A stretch of 64,000 nt of DNA, from assembly GCF_900564145.1 (NCBI RefSeq), contig NZ_UOOB01000002.1:1-64000 (forward strand), in the 5' to 3' direction. The notes beneath the pieces were generated by a model, which worked only from the letters and a program-made list of their open reading frames with translations, made no database searches and was not told the DNA's origin. Below are positions 1 through 8,553 of the stretch, in pieces. Made by a program: the position numbers and the translations under genes. Position 1 is the stretch's first letter, and each line of letters starts with the position of its first letter. The stretch comes from Comamonas sp. lk (GTDB lineage Bacteria > Pseudomonadota > Gammaproteobacteria > Burkholderiales > Burkholderiaceae_C).

Positions 1-108
1 AGCTACATCGAAATGTTCTACAACCCCATTCGCAGACATTCGTCTGCTGATGGTCTGTCTCCAATAGAGTTTGAGAGACGTAATTCCGTGAGGCTGGCAG
101 CTATCTAA
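1..108 (+). CDS. IS3-family transposase OrfB, C-terminal fragment (cut by window edge)
   Basis: Frame 1 reads from the first base to a TAA at 106-108. It gives about 35 residues of the kind seen at the C-terminus of IS3-family OrfB transposases, including YIEMFYNPIRRHSSADGLSP, the end of the DDE integrase core. The 5' part lies outside the window, so it cannot be told whether the element is intact. It marks the left side of a lower-GC catabolic segment that runs to about 7 kb. Confidence 0.8.
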   Translation, partial: SYIEMFYNPIRRHSSADGLSPIEFERRNSVRLAAI

Positions 109-126
109 AAAAATCTGGTCGATTCA
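1..126 (+). mobile_element. Right end of an IS3-family insertion sequence
   Basis: IS3-family elements begin with TGA and end with TCA. Just after the transposase stop the sequence ends in GATTCA at 121-126; read on the other strand this is TGAATCGACCAGATTT, a plausible terminal inverted repeat. The exact boundary is inferred, since the left end and the target duplication are not visible. Confidence 0.45.
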
Positions 127-410
127 CATAGGGTCAGCATATTGGCTAGCGGCTAGGTCAACTAGCCATGATTACGTATTCAGATGCTTCCTCAAGTGCC
201 ACTCCTAATCTGAAAACTACACGGCATATCTAGACGATGAGCAACGATCCTCTTGTCAGTGGAGACAGCTCAAAGATGAGCACTCGCAGCAAAGCTACGT
301 TCATTAAATTGATCGATAAAACAGGACAATCATCAAAATAAATTTGCTTAACAAATTTATTCATCCCGAACACACTCCAACTCAAGACTCTTAGCACATG
401 GAGATATCAG
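127..410. other. Intergenic region between the IS end and the dehydrogenase gene
   Basis: About 280 bases, AT-rich compared with the rest of the window. I see no credible gene, tRNA or strong hairpin. It must hold the promoter of the 411-2225 pair unless the IS supplies it. GGAG at 400-403 serves the TTG start at 411. Confidence 0.4.
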
Positions 411-1397
411 TTGGAGCAGACAAATTTCAATGCACCTAAGCACTTCTTTCGCCCTTCCCGCTCTCATGCCGTTGTGGTTGGTGGTGGCACTATGGGTGCA
501 GACGTTGCCGTCGTACTGTGCCGCGGCGGATGCAAGACAACCGTTGTTGAGTCCAACGCTGAACGGGGAGCCCAAGTTCCCGAACTGGTTCAAAACGGCC
601 TGACTCAGCTAGGGGCTGTGCAACACCAAGACAAGTTATCCGTTGTCGCTTCTTTGAACGATATCGACTGGAGCACAGTGGACCTTGTCATCGAGTGCAT
701 TCCTGAGCGGCTGGATATCAAGCAAACACTATTCGCTCAGCTGGAGCAACATGCTCGCAAGGACGCTTTGTTGGCCAGCAATAGCTCCAGTTTCCCTATC
801 ACTGCAATTGCTGAAGGTCTGCAAACTCCAGATCGTATGGTGGGCCTGCACTTCTTCATGCCAGCGCACCTGACACCACTCGTGGAGGTGGTGTGCGGTG
901 AATCGACCAGTACAGAATGCGCTCAAAACCTGTACTCGTTCATGCGCCAGTGCGGCATGGTCCCTGTGCTGGTCAAGAAGGACTTACCTGGTTTCCTGGC
1001 AAATCGTCTCCAGCACGCGCTGGCACGCGAAGCCTTCTCATTAATTGATGCTGGAGTGGCCTCGCCTGAAGATGTAGATGCCGCCGTACGTTTTGGTTTT
1101 GGCTTTCGCTTTCTGGCGGCTGGACCTGTACTACAACGGGATCACGCGGGTCTTGAGGTGCACTGCGCCGCAGGCGCAACCATGTACCCCTCACTTGCGG
1201 CAAACAAAGAGCCGAGCCAATGCCTGTCGCAAAAAGTAGTTGAAGGCAAATTCGGTATGAAAACTGGCGAAGGCTTCTTCAAGTGGACGCCTGAGACTAT
1301 TGCCAAAGAGAAGCAACGCTATCAAAAGATTTTGCTTGCTGGCCTCGAAATCCTCAAAAGCGAACTGCCTCCAGTCGGCGACGCTGTTGAGCAATAA
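411..1397 (+). CDS. 3-hydroxyacyl-CoA dehydrogenase-fold NAD-dependent dehydrogenase (carnitine dehydrogenase / lambda-crystallin-like)
   Basis: This 328-residue protein should oxidise a 3-hydroxy acid to a 3-keto acid with NAD. It has an N-terminal Rossmann fold with GGGTMG (about residues 24-29), the catalytic region GLHFFMPA, and GFLANR at the start of the C-terminal helical domain. The length fits single-domain members such as L-carnitine dehydrogenase or L-gulonate 3-dehydrogenase rather than large fatty-oxidation fusions. The start is a TTG at 411 with GGAG seven bases upstream; the nearby ATG at 399 is in another frame and soon stops. It lies 12 bases before a beta-keto acid cleavage enzyme, which would use its keto-acid product. 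The substrate is unknown; carnitine is one option, but no betainyl-CoA thioesterase is nearby. Confidence 0.8.
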   Translation: MEQTNFNAPKHFFRPSRSHAVVVGGGTMGADVAVVLCRGGCKTTVVESNAERGAQVPELVQNGLTQLGAVQHQDKLSVVASLNDIDWSTVDLVIECIPERLDIKQTLFAQLEQHARKDALLASNSSSFPITAIAEGLQTPDRMVGLHFFMPAHLTPLVEVVCGESTSTECAQNLYSFMRQCGMVPVLVKKDLPGFLANRLQHALAREAFSLIDAGVASPEDVDAAVRFGFGFRFLAAGPVLQRDHAGLEVHCAAGATMYPSLAANKEPSQCLSQKVVEGKFGMKTGEGFFKWTPETIAKEKQRYQKILLAGLEILKSELPPVGDAVEQ

Positions 1398-1409
1398 GGA
1401 GACGCAGGC

Positions 1410-2225
1410 ATGAGTACACCTCTCATCATCACTGTCGCACCCAATGGAGCGTACAAGACTAAAGATCAGCATCCAAATGTTCCGCTGACGGCCACCGATT
1501 TAGCTCAAACCGCCAAGCAATGTTTGGATGCTGGTGCCGCCATGATTCATATGCATGTGCGCAAGCCAGACGGCAAGCATTTGCTGGATGCCCATGCTTA
1601 TCTGGAAGCAACTGCCGCTGTCCGCAAGGCTGTGGGACAAGAATTGGTTGTCCAGATCACAACTGAGGCGGCACAGGTCTATCAGCCTTATGAGCAAATG
1701 CAAGTCGCACGAGATGTCGCACCTGAAGCGATCTCTGTGGGCTTGCGTGAGATCCTCAAGCCTGAAGTTCCGGAGTCTGACATCCAGGCATTTTTCACCT
1801 GGCTGAAAAACAGCAATGTCATGACGCAGGTGATTCTGTACGACGTGGCCGACCTGCAAGCCTGGCAACGTCTGCGCGCAAACGGTGTCATTCCAGAAAA
1901 CAAATGGTTTTTGTTTTTTGTTCTGGGCCGCTATTCCGCCGGTCAAACCTCATCCCCAACAGACTTGCTGCCTTTTCTTGAAGCCGACGACGGTAGCTAT
2001 CCCTGGGCCATGTGTGCATTCGGACCTCAGGAGAATGCATGCGCCATTGCTGCAGCCAGCCTTGGGGGGCATGCGCGAGTTGGCTTCGAGAACAACCTGT
2101 TTCTCAAGAATGGAACCCAAGCACCCAATAACGCGGCCTTAGTGGCCCAGGTTTCCCAAGGCGCTGCTGCATTGGGCCGGCCGCTCGCGACGGCTCAGGA
2201 CCTTCGCAGCATTTTTTTGAATTGA
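1410..2225 (+). CDS. Beta-keto acid cleavage enzyme (BKACE, DUF849 family)
   Basis: This 271-residue protein matches the BKACE family, zinc enzymes that transfer the acyl part of a beta-keto acid to acetyl-CoA, giving acetoacetate and a new acyl-CoA. Visible family features are the N-terminal ITVAPNGA, the metal-binding H-x-H in AAMIHMHVRKPDG (about residues 44-56), and the late GGHARVGFENNLFL segment. It follows the dehydrogenase by 12 bases on the same strand, with AAGGAGA before the ATG, so the two probably act in sequence. It ends 9 bases before a convergent GntR gene. The family is clear; the substrate cannot be read from sequence. Confidence 0.85.
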   Translation: MSTPLIITVAPNGAYKTKDQHPNVPLTATDLAQTAKQCLDAGAAMIHMHVRKPDGKHLLDAHAYLEATAAVRKAVGQELVVQITTEAAQVYQPYEQMQVARDVAPEAISVGLREILKPEVPESDIQAFFTWLKNSNVMTQVILYDVADLQAWQRLRANGVIPENKWFLFFVLGRYSAGQTSSPTDLLPFLEADDGSYPWAMCAFGPQENACAIAAASLGGHARVGFENNLFLKNGTQAPNNAALVAQVSQGAAALGRPLATAQDLRSIFLN

Positions 2226-2234
2226 GCCACGGCT

Positions 2235-2915
2235 TCAAGCAAAAAGCATTTCTTGTGCCTTCAAGTAATGGTCTCTTGGAGGTACGAGATGCGCAATGGT
2301 CAGGTTGATCAGTCGTTCTCGATCACCTTCAGCCAAAACCGCCAACAACTCATGGTGTTCCTTCTGAGATTGCAATTGGCGCTCTCTCGACATCAAGGCA
2401 CCAAAGCGAATCGCATGCGTTTTGCGTGCGAAGTCCTCAATGGATTGAGAAAGAAAAGCATTGCCGCATTGGGCAAACAGAAGCCGATGAAATTCTTGAT
2501 TGGTCCGGAAGATGTTGCGCGGCTCCTGATTCTGGATGGCAGCATCGTGCCCAGCCTGAATTCTGTGCAACTGTTGCAATGCATCCTTGTTCAAGGGCAG
2601 CGGAATTTTCCGCATCGACTCAGCTTCGAGCAGCTCGCGCATTTCATAGAGGTGAACGACTTCAGCCTTGCTGAAAGCCTTCACCAAAGCGCCGATATTT
2701 CGCTTGCGCTCAACCAGCCCAGCACTCTCCAGCTGATTCAAAGCCTCACGCACAACGTGACGCTTGGCCTCAAATCTCTCCATCAATTCGTCTTCAACAA
2801 GACGCACCTTGGGCGCCAGAAGGCCCAGAACAATATCTTCTTCCAATGTCGCTGCAATGGCAGATGCACCGTCCCCGGAAGGACGGCGCTCATTGGCATG
2901 GACGCCCGTCGGCAT
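2235..2915 (-). CDS. GntR-family regulator, FadR/FCD subfamily
   Basis: A 226-residue regulator. Residues about 15-80 form a winged helix-turn-helix (IAATLEEDIVLGLLAP, then a recognition-helix region VVREALNQLESAGLVERK). The rest is an alpha-helical FCD ligand domain with the metal-binding pattern E-F-H around FRTNQEFHRLLFAQ and a later histidine cluster. It is the last gene of a two-gene minus-strand unit behind the IlvD-type dehydratase; its ribosome site AAGGAG lies in the last codons of that gene, which suggests translational coupling. It probably controls the acid-catabolism genes on both strands in response to the substrate or an intermediate. Confidence 0.85.
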   Translation of the reverse strand: MPTGVHANERRPSGDGASAIAATLEEDIVLGLLAPKVRLVEDELMERFEAKRHVVREALNQLESAGLVERKRNIGALVKAFSKAEVVHLYEMRELLEAESMRKIPLPLNKDALQQLHRIQAGHDAAIQNQEPRNIFRTNQEFHRLLFAQCGNAFLSQSIEDFARKTHAIRFGALMSRERQLQSQKEHHELLAVLAEGDRERLINLTIAHLVPPRDHYLKAQEMLFA

Positions 2916-2921
2916 ATGGAC

Positions 2922-4679
2922 TTAACTCCTTGGAATGGAACCCTTGCGTTCCGTGGCGGTCAGAAAATCAAAGTCGGCACCACGGTCAGCTTGCAGCACC
3001 GTCTTCTTAAACAAGTGCGCATAGCCTCGATCAGCTGTAGGCACTTGAACTGGCTTGGCATTCTGACGCAAGGCGAGCTCCTCATCGCTGACCAGCCACT
3101 CGATGCTGCGGTCTCGCACAGAAAGTCGGATTCTGTCGCCTGTCTGAACCCATGCCAGGGGCCCGCCAATGGCTGCCTCTGGCGTTACGTGCAAAACGAT
3201 AGTGCCAAAAGCTGTTCCACTCATGCGCCCGTCGGAGACGCGAACCATGTCCTTCACCCCCTGCGCAGCCAGCTTCTTGGGGATGGGCAGATAACCGGCC
3301 TCAGGCATAGCCGCACCTTTGGGCCCGATGTTTTTAAGAACGAGCACGTCATTGGCATTGACGTCAAGGTCAGGCAAATCAATGCGTGCCGCCAGGTCTT
3401 CAACATTCTCAAAAACGACGGCTCGGCCCTCATGCTCCATGAGCTCTGGGTTCGCTGCCGACTGCTTGATGATGGCGCCACCCGGAGCGAGGTTGCCATG
3501 CAAAACAGCAATTCCACCCTGTGGAAACAAGGGAGCATCCAAGGTCTTCACGACATGTTGTTTGAAACCCGGGCCTGCCGCTTCCAGCTCCTCACCCAGA
3601 GTTCGGCCTGTCACGGTCAATGCATCCAGATGCAGCAAAGGTTTGAGTTCTCGCAGCAGCGTATGCATGCCTCCAGCAGCATGGAAATCCTCCATGTAGT
3701 GATCGCCAGAGGGCTTGAGATCAAGCAGCACGGGAGTATTGCGGCTCATCACATCCAGAGCCTTCAAGTCCAGTTCATAGCCCACACGTCCAGCGATGGC
3801 GGCCAGATGAACGATGGCATTGGTCGATCCGCCCATTGCCAGCAGAACACGCATGGCGTTCTCAAACGCAGCGGGGGTCAGGATTTTGTCGATCGTCAGA
3901 CCTGCTCGGGCCATCTGTACCGCAACTTCCCCAGAGCGCTCTGCAATACGAATGCGATCGGCTGTCACAGCTGGCGGAGTTGCACTGCCAGGAATGCCGA
4001 TGCCAAGAGCCTCAGCAATACAAGCCATGGTGCTGGCCGTACCCGCGACCGAGCATGTTCCGACGCTCGCCACCAATTGGTTATTGACGTCGGCAATTTC
4101 TTCACCATCAATCTCTTCGGCTCGGAACTTACCCCAGTAGCGACGGCAGTCGGTGCAGGCCCCTACCCGCTCACTGCGGTGGGACCCCGTCAGCATGGAA
4201 CCAGTAACCAGCTGGACCGCAGGCAAGCCCACCGATGCAGCTCCCATCAGTTGCGCAGGCACGGTCTTATCGCATCCACCAATCAGCACCACAGCATCCA
4301 TTGGCTGAGCACGCAGCATTTCCTCGGTGTCCATAGACATAAGGTTACGCAAGTACATGCTCGTCGGCTGAGAAAAGCTCTCGTGCAGCGAGATGGTCGG
4401 AAAGTCCATTGGCAGGCCTCCTGCCATCAAGATGCCGCGCTTCACCGCCTCCATCAACTGCGGCATGTTGCCATGACAGGGGTTGTAGGAACTACCCGTA
4501 TTCGTGATACCGATGACCGGCCTCTCAAGAGCCTTGTCGGTGTAGCCAGCGCCCTTGATAAAGGCTTTGCGCAAGAAGAGAGAGAAGCCACGATCTCCGT
4601 AGTTGGTGAGCCCTTTGGAGATACCGCTAGAGGCAGCTTCTGGATGGATCGTTGGTTGTTGGCCTGGCTTGTTCGTCAT
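2922..4679 (-). CDS. IlvD/Edd-family dehydratase (sugar-acid dehydratase type)
   Basis: About 585 residues from the ATG at 4679. Three cysteines typical of the iron-sulfur cluster are present: in YNPCHGN (about residue 68), GGCDKT (about 136) and GTCSVAGTAST (about 209). This pattern and the length fit the [2Fe-2S] pentonate/hexonate dehydratase branch as well as dihydroxy-acid dehydratase. A biosynthetic IlvD is less likely, because the gene sits among catabolic genes and regulators with a Bug receptor. The frame stays open to a GTG at 4751, giving 24 more residues; neither start has a good ribosome site, so I chose the one matching family N-termini. It would turn a polyhydroxy acid into a 2-keto-3-deoxy acid. 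Confidence 0.82.
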   Translation of the reverse strand: MTNKPGQQPTIHPEAASSGISKGLTNYGDRGFSLFLRKAFIKGAGYTDKALERPVIGITNTGSSYNPCHGNMPQLMEAVKRGILMAGGLPMDFPTISLHESFSQPTSMYLRNLMSMDTEEMLRAQPMDAVVLIGGCDKTVPAQLMGAASVGLPAVQLVTGSMLTGSHRSERVGACTDCRRYWGKFRAEEIDGEEIADVNNQLVASVGTCSVAGTASTMACIAEALGIGIPGSATPPAVTADRIRIAERSGEVAVQMARAGLTIDKILTPAAFENAMRVLLAMGGSTNAIVHLAAIAGRVGYELDLKALDVMSRNTPVLLDLKPSGDHYMEDFHAAGGMHTLLRELKPLLHLDALTVTGRTLGEELEAAGPGFKQHVVKTLDAPLFPQGGIAVLHGNLAPGGAIIKQSAANPELMEHEGRAVVFENVEDLAARIDLPDLDVNANDVLVLKNIGPKGAAMPEAGYLPIPKKLAAQGVKDMVRVSDGRMSGTAFGTIVLHVTPEAAIGGPLAWVQTGDRIRLSVRDRSIEWLVSDEELALRQNAKPVQVPTADRGYAHLFKKTVLQADRGADFDFLTATERKGSIPRS

Positions 4680-4790
4680 GGGAGGGTTAACCACGGTTGG
4701 TTCATTGATTATTAATAATATTATTGATTTAAGAAAAAATCGAGCGTTCACATAAGAAAACGCGTACTTGAAAACCCTAAAGGAGACCTT
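4680..4790. promoter_or_regulatory. Divergent promoter region between dehydratase and Bug receptor genes
   Basis: A very AT-rich stretch (about 4700-4740) lies between divergent genes. It contains the palindrome AATAATATTATT and two direct copies of ATTGATT (4704-4710 and 4723-4729). This is the natural place for the GntR (2235-2915) or LysR (5833-6771) regulator to bind. AAAGGAG before the ATG at 4791 is a strong ribosome site. Confidence 0.4.
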
Positions 4791-5804
4791 ATGACACCTT
4801 CAAATCACAAAACTCACAGCGCTAGTCGCCCAACCTTGCCGGCCATCTCTGCGACAGTGCTGCTCGCATTTGCCGCCATCGGCACTTCTCAGGCGCAAAC
4901 TGACTACCCCAACAAGCCTGTGCGACTTGTTGTTCCCTACGCGCCAGGCGGCGCGACTGATGTCATCGGCCGCGTGCTGGCTAAACAACTGTCTGACTCC
5001 TTGGGCCAGCAGTTCGTTGTCGACAACCGTGCCGGTGCAGGTGGCAGTCTTGGTGCAGGACAAGTTGCCAAATCAACTGCGGATGGCTACACCCTGCTAA
5101 TGGGTGCGTTCACAAGTCACACCATCAATGCAGCGCTGACGCCCGCAGTGACGCCCTTCGATATTCATAAGAGCTTTTCTCATATCTCGGTAGTGGGTAC
5201 CGTCCCGCTCGTCTTTGTCGTCAATCCAAACGTTCAGGCCAAATCCGTTAAGGATCTGATTGCGCTTGCAAAGGCCAAACCTGACGGCATCACCTTTGCG
5301 TCAGCGGGTAACGGCTCGCCTCAGCACCTCGCTATTGAGATGTTCAAGCGCCAGGCACAGGTTGATGTAGTTCATGTTCCATATAAAGGAAGCGGACCAG
5401 CCCTATCCGACCTGTTGGGCGGACAGGTCGACGCAATGATTGATACGGTACCTGCGGCACAAAGTCAGATTAAGGCTGGCAAGCTCAGGGCGTTGGCTAC
5501 AACAACCAAGGAGCGCGTACCTTCTGTCTCAGACATCCCGACTGTGGTGGATGCAGGTCTTCCAGAAATGCAGGTTAGCTCCATGTTTGCGCTGTCGGCC
5601 CCTGCAGGCACCCCGGATGCTGTCATTCAGAAGGTCAATAAAGCGCTGAAGACCATCCTCTCGAAACAAGACGTCAAGGACTCCATGCTGGCTCAAGGAG
5701 CCATTGCCACTTACAGCACATCTGATGAAACCTCCAAGATCATCAACGCCGAATATGCCAAATGGGCCAAGCTGATTAAAGACAGCAACATTAAGGCTGA
5801 GTAA
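4791..5804 (+). CDS. Bug-type periplasmic solute-binding protein (TctC family)
   Basis: A 337-residue tripartite tricarboxylate transporter-type receptor. A signal peptide ends near ...IGTSQAQ (about residue 36). The mature part opens with YPNKPVRLVVPYAPGG and has the family's DNRAGAGGS and the VPYKGSGPALSDLLGGQVD region, where Bug proteins bind carboxylates. The start is fixed by AAAGGAG seven bases upstream. No TctA/TctB membrane genes are nearby, as is usual for Bug proteins in Burkholderiales. It probably captures the carboxylic acid degraded by the neighbouring enzymes, or senses it. Confidence 0.9.
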   Translation: MTPSNHKTHSASRPTLPAISATVLLAFAAIGTSQAQTDYPNKPVRLVVPYAPGGATDVIGRVLAKQLSDSLGQQFVVDNRAGAGGSLGAGQVAKSTADGYTLLMGAFTSHTINAALTPAVTPFDIHKSFSHISVVGTVPLVFVVNPNVQAKSVKDLIALAKAKPDGITFASAGNGSPQHLAIEMFKRQAQVDVVHVPYKGSGPALSDLLGGQVDAMIDTVPAAQSQIKAGKLRALATTTKERVPSVSDIPTVVDAGLPEMQVSSMFALSAPAGTPDAVIQKVNKALKTILSKQDVKDSMLAQGAIATYSTSDETSKIINAEYAKWAKLIKDSNIKAE

Positions 5805-5832
5805 GCACAGAGCGCAGAGTCACAAAAAAGCC

Positions 5833-6771
5833 GTGACTCTGCTGCCTATACTCATGTTGGTGGAACCCAACCTATCAACCAAAGACCTGAGAGCCGTGAT
5901 TGCTCTAAGCCAAACCAGAAGCTTTGGCCAGGCTGCACTTCAAGTGCATCTTTCGCAATCTGCGCTGTCCGCCTTGATTGCACGCGTTGAATCTCAAATT
6001 GGAGCACGCCTCTTTGAACGAACAACCCGCGCAGTTGAGCTTACTGACGCCGGACAGATTTTCATCATTCATGCGCAGGAGTTGTTGCGCGACACTCAGC
6101 GAGCATTGCGTGCTGTATCAGACTCCATCCAGCTGAAAACGGGGTCCGTCACCGTAGCCGCACTTCCCTCTCTTGCTGCATCTCTGGTACCCAAGGTATT
6201 TGCTGAATTTTCGAGATTGCATCCAGCAGTACGCCTCTCATTGCTCGATACTTTGTCAGGGCCTGCGTTTGATCTGGTGCGAGATGGGAAAGTGGACTTC
6301 GCGCTCACAGCAGCAGACCCAAAACAAGAAGATCTGGCATATGAACAACTCACCACGGATGAGTTTTTACTGATTTGCCCTGAAGGTCACCCTCTTTGTT
6401 CAAAGCAGCCGCCGATCTCCCTCGAAAACACACTCGACTACCCACACGTTTCTATGTCCGGCTCAGCGAGCGTGCGTCAATACATCGATGCTGATCTGCT
6501 CAGCAAAGGATTGCGATTCACCCCCGTTTTCGAGGTTGATCACATTGCGACCATAGGCGCACTGGTGAGCGAGGGACTAGGTATCAGCGCGTTGCCTGAA
6601 ACAGCGATCTCTTTGCTAAAGGCAGAACGGCTCGCACACATCCCTTTATCAGCTCCCGGTATTCAACGCCCTCTGGGTATCGTGACCCGCAGACATGCAT
6701 CTCCAAGCCTTGCTGCACAAGAATTGAGCCAAATGCTTAAAACCAGTCTGTCAATGCTCCTGAAGCGCTGA
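5833..6771 (+). CDS. LysR-family transcriptional regulator
   Basis: 312 residues from a GTG at 5833; an ATG at 5854 would give 305 residues and is also plausible. The N-terminal helix-turn-helix reads LRAVIALSQTRSFGQAALQV, then HLSQSALSALIARVE. It is followed by the two-lobed substrate-binding fold with a VTVAALPSLAASLVPKVFAEF start typical of the family. It lies 28 bases after the Bug gene on the same strand. This differs from the usual divergent LysR arrangement, so it may be co-transcribed with the receptor gene. Confidence 0.88.
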   Translation: MTLLPILMLVEPNLSTKDLRAVIALSQTRSFGQAALQVHLSQSALSALIARVESQIGARLFERTTRAVELTDAGQIFIIHAQELLRDTQRALRAVSDSIQLKTGSVTVAALPSLAASLVPKVFAEFSRLHPAVRLSLLDTLSGPAFDLVRDGKVDFALTAADPKQEDLAYEQLTTDEFLLICPEGHPLCSKQPPISLENTLDYPHVSMSGSASVRQYIDADLLSKGLRFTPVFEVDHIATIGALVSEGLGISALPETAISLLKAERLAHIPLSAPGIQRPLGIVTRRHASPSLAAQELSQMLKTSLSMLLKR

Positions 6772-6938
6772 GCCCCTGCAGCACTGACTTGCTAAGTCTG
6801 AAGTCGGTCCATCCATCATTCCTGCGTGCTTCACGACTTGTGTCTTACAAGACATGCTAAGTGAACACCTGCTGATCAGCTAAGCCCTCTCAAATGAAAA
6901 ACCCTTGGCAGACAAGCAATTTTTTCAATACCACGCTT

Positions 6939-7043
6939 GGTCAACTTATGCTTTATTTCTTTCCCTTTGGCCACTTTATGGTTTATTTCGATCGGGAGAG
7001 CTGTGCCCTGTTCCTATAGGCGCGGCCAAGTTATGCTTTATTT
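6939..7043 (+). repeat. Three direct copies of a 20-base repeat
   Basis: A 20-base unit with consensus GGCCAASTTATGCTTTATTT occurs at 6939-6958, 6969-6988 and 7024-7043, each differing by one to three bases. The copies start 30 and 55 bases apart. They lie in a 519-base gap between the LysR gene and the antiporter gene, at the right edge of the lower-GC segment. They could be arm sites of a lost recombinase or protein-binding sites; nothing nearby decides it. Confidence 0.6.
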
Positions 7044-7080
7044 TTAGGCCAGCAAATACTTAACGGCACAATCGCTTCAA

Positions 7081-7116
7081 AACCCGCTTCTCTCATAGGG
7101 AAGCGGGTTTTTCTTT
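7081..7116 (+). terminator. Rho-independent terminator
   Basis: A perfect 10-bp stem, AACCCGCTTC (7081-7090) with GAAGCGGGTT (7100-7109), a 9-base loop, then TTTTCTTT. It has no annotated gene directly upstream on the plus strand, which suggests that a gene or RNA once ended here. Confidence 0.7.
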
Positions 7117-7149
7117 GTCGCATGTAGTCGCATCCCATTCCAAGACAAC

Positions 7150-7190
7150 CCAGCTTTTGGTTGGTATTTTTGTTGGTACCTCAATCAGGG
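7150..7190 (+). other. Possible integrative-element attachment remnant
   Basis: The sequence TTTTGGTTGGTATTTTTG followed by TTGGTACC has the spaced TTGGT(A) units often seen beside tRNA-linked att sites and in front of P4-type integrase genes. No integrase gene or tRNA remains here. This is a resemblance only. Confidence 0.25.
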
Positions 7191-7290
7191 TCAAAATCAG
7201 GTGGATCACCCGCAATACACAAAGACAGGCCGGACTTGTCCAGCTGCACAAAGGTAGTCCAGGCAAATCCATCCTCTGGTTGTGGCAGGC

Positions 7291-8553
7291 TCAAAGAAAC
7301 ATGAATGCCGCCACCGCAACGGCCGTAGGCCCCAAGGCGCCAAGCAGCAGCCCCACAGCGCTTACCGTCTCGTCCGCAAAGCCTCGTTTGAGCAAGGCCA
7401 CACCGGCGGGGTTGGGCGCATTGGCGATGACGGTAAGACCACCGCCAGCCACGGCACCGGCCACCAGCATGTACTTGGATTCATCGGAGATGCCGGCAAT
7501 CAAAGAGCCCAGATAGGTCAATGCCGCGTTGTCCGTGATGGCGGTCAAGCCCACTGCTCCGATGAAGAGTTCCAAAGGCTTCAAGCTCGACACAATCGGC
7601 TGCAGCCACCATTGCTGCATGCCGCCCAGAACGACCAGTCCCGCCAGAAAGAAGCCGACCAGCAAGGCCTCCTTGAGGATGAGCGGACTTTGGTGCTTGT
7701 CATAGGCCTGGGTGAAACCCAGAAACATCAGGAACAGGCCCAGAAAGATCACGGGATGGTGTGCGAACAGCACGACTCCAGCCAGCAAGAGCAGATGAAC
7801 GGCTACGACCGACAGCGGTACGCGCACGTCAGTGGGCAAGTCTTCATTGCCTGGCAAGCTCGGACGCAGATGGTTTCTCAACAAGAACGTGGCAACACTG
7901 GCATTGACCAGCACGGCCAATGCGGCCTTCCAGCCAAAGGTGGCAAACATGAAAGCACTGTCCCACTGCCAGGTTGTCGCCACCATCAACACGGGCGGCG
8001 CGGCATAGGAGGTCAGCGTTCCGCCGATAGAGACATTCACAAAGAGCACGCCCAAGGCCAGATACTTCAGGCTCTCGGGCACATGGGAACGGAAGATCTG
8101 GGGCGCCAACATCAGCGCCGCAATGGTCATGGCAGCCGGCTCCGTCACCAGGGAGCCAAGCAAAGGCACGGCCGCCAGGCCCAACCAGGCGGATGCCAGC
8201 GGCGTAGGCAGCGGGGCCCAACGCGCAATGGCGTTCACCAGCAACATGACCGTGGCCAGAACGGGTTTGGAGGCCGCAATCACCATCACCACAAACACAA
8301 ACAGTGGCTCCGTGTAGTTGCGTGACTCTGCGTACTGCAAAGCACTGCTGCCGCCAGAAGACAGCGCCATCAGCACGATCAGCACAATGGCCCAGAAGCC
8401 AAAGACGACCTCTACCTCGCCCAGCAGGTGGAACAAGCCAGAGTGGCGAGGAAAACGGTGAGAGAGGCGCTCAAACTGTTTGGCAGCAAAAGTGTGCGCC
8501 AGAGCAAGGGCAAAAATGGATGCAGCAATCCATTCGATAGGCAGATCGAACAT
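7291..8553 (-). CDS. Putative Na+/H+ antiporter (Na_H_antiport_3 type membrane protein)
   Basis: About 420 residues from the ATG at 8553; the open frame upstream adds 29 residues that look untranslated. It is an integral membrane protein with about 11-12 hydrophobic segments, for example ASIFALALAHTFAAKQF, FWAIVLIVLMAL and LVAGAVAGGGLTVIANAPNP. The last segment, with N-A-P-N-P, and the earlier GSLVTEPAAMTIAALMLAP resemble the paired discontinuous-helix motifs of ion transporters. It fits the uncharacterised family named putative Na+/H+ antiporter. It is a single-gene unit on the minus strand. Confidence 0.75.
   Translation of the reverse strand: MFDLPIEWIAASIFALALAHTFAAKQFERLSHRFPRHSGLFHLLGEVEVVFGFWAIVLIVLMALSSGGSSALQYAESRNYTEPLFVFVVMVIAASKPVLATVMLLVNAIARWAPLPTPLASAWLGLAAVPLLGSLVTEPAAMTIAALMLAPQIFRSHVPESLKYLALGVLFVNVSIGGTLTSYAAPPVLMVATTWQWDSAFMFATFGWKAALAVLVNASVATFLLRNHLRPSLPGNEDLPTDVRVPLSVVAVHLLLLAGVVLFAHHPVIFLGLFLMFLGFTQAYDKHQSPLILKEALLVGFFLAGLVVLGGMQQWWLQPIVSSLKPLELFIGAVGLTAITDNAALTYLGSLIAGISDESKYMLVAGAVAGGGLTVIANAPNPAGVALLKRGFADETVSAVGLLLGALGPTAVAVAAFMFL

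Noticed and set aside
2253..4715. An 820-codon open frame on the plus strand
   Set aside because: It is antisense to the IlvD-type dehydratase and the GntR gene, both with clear family motifs; long antisense frames are expected at this composition.
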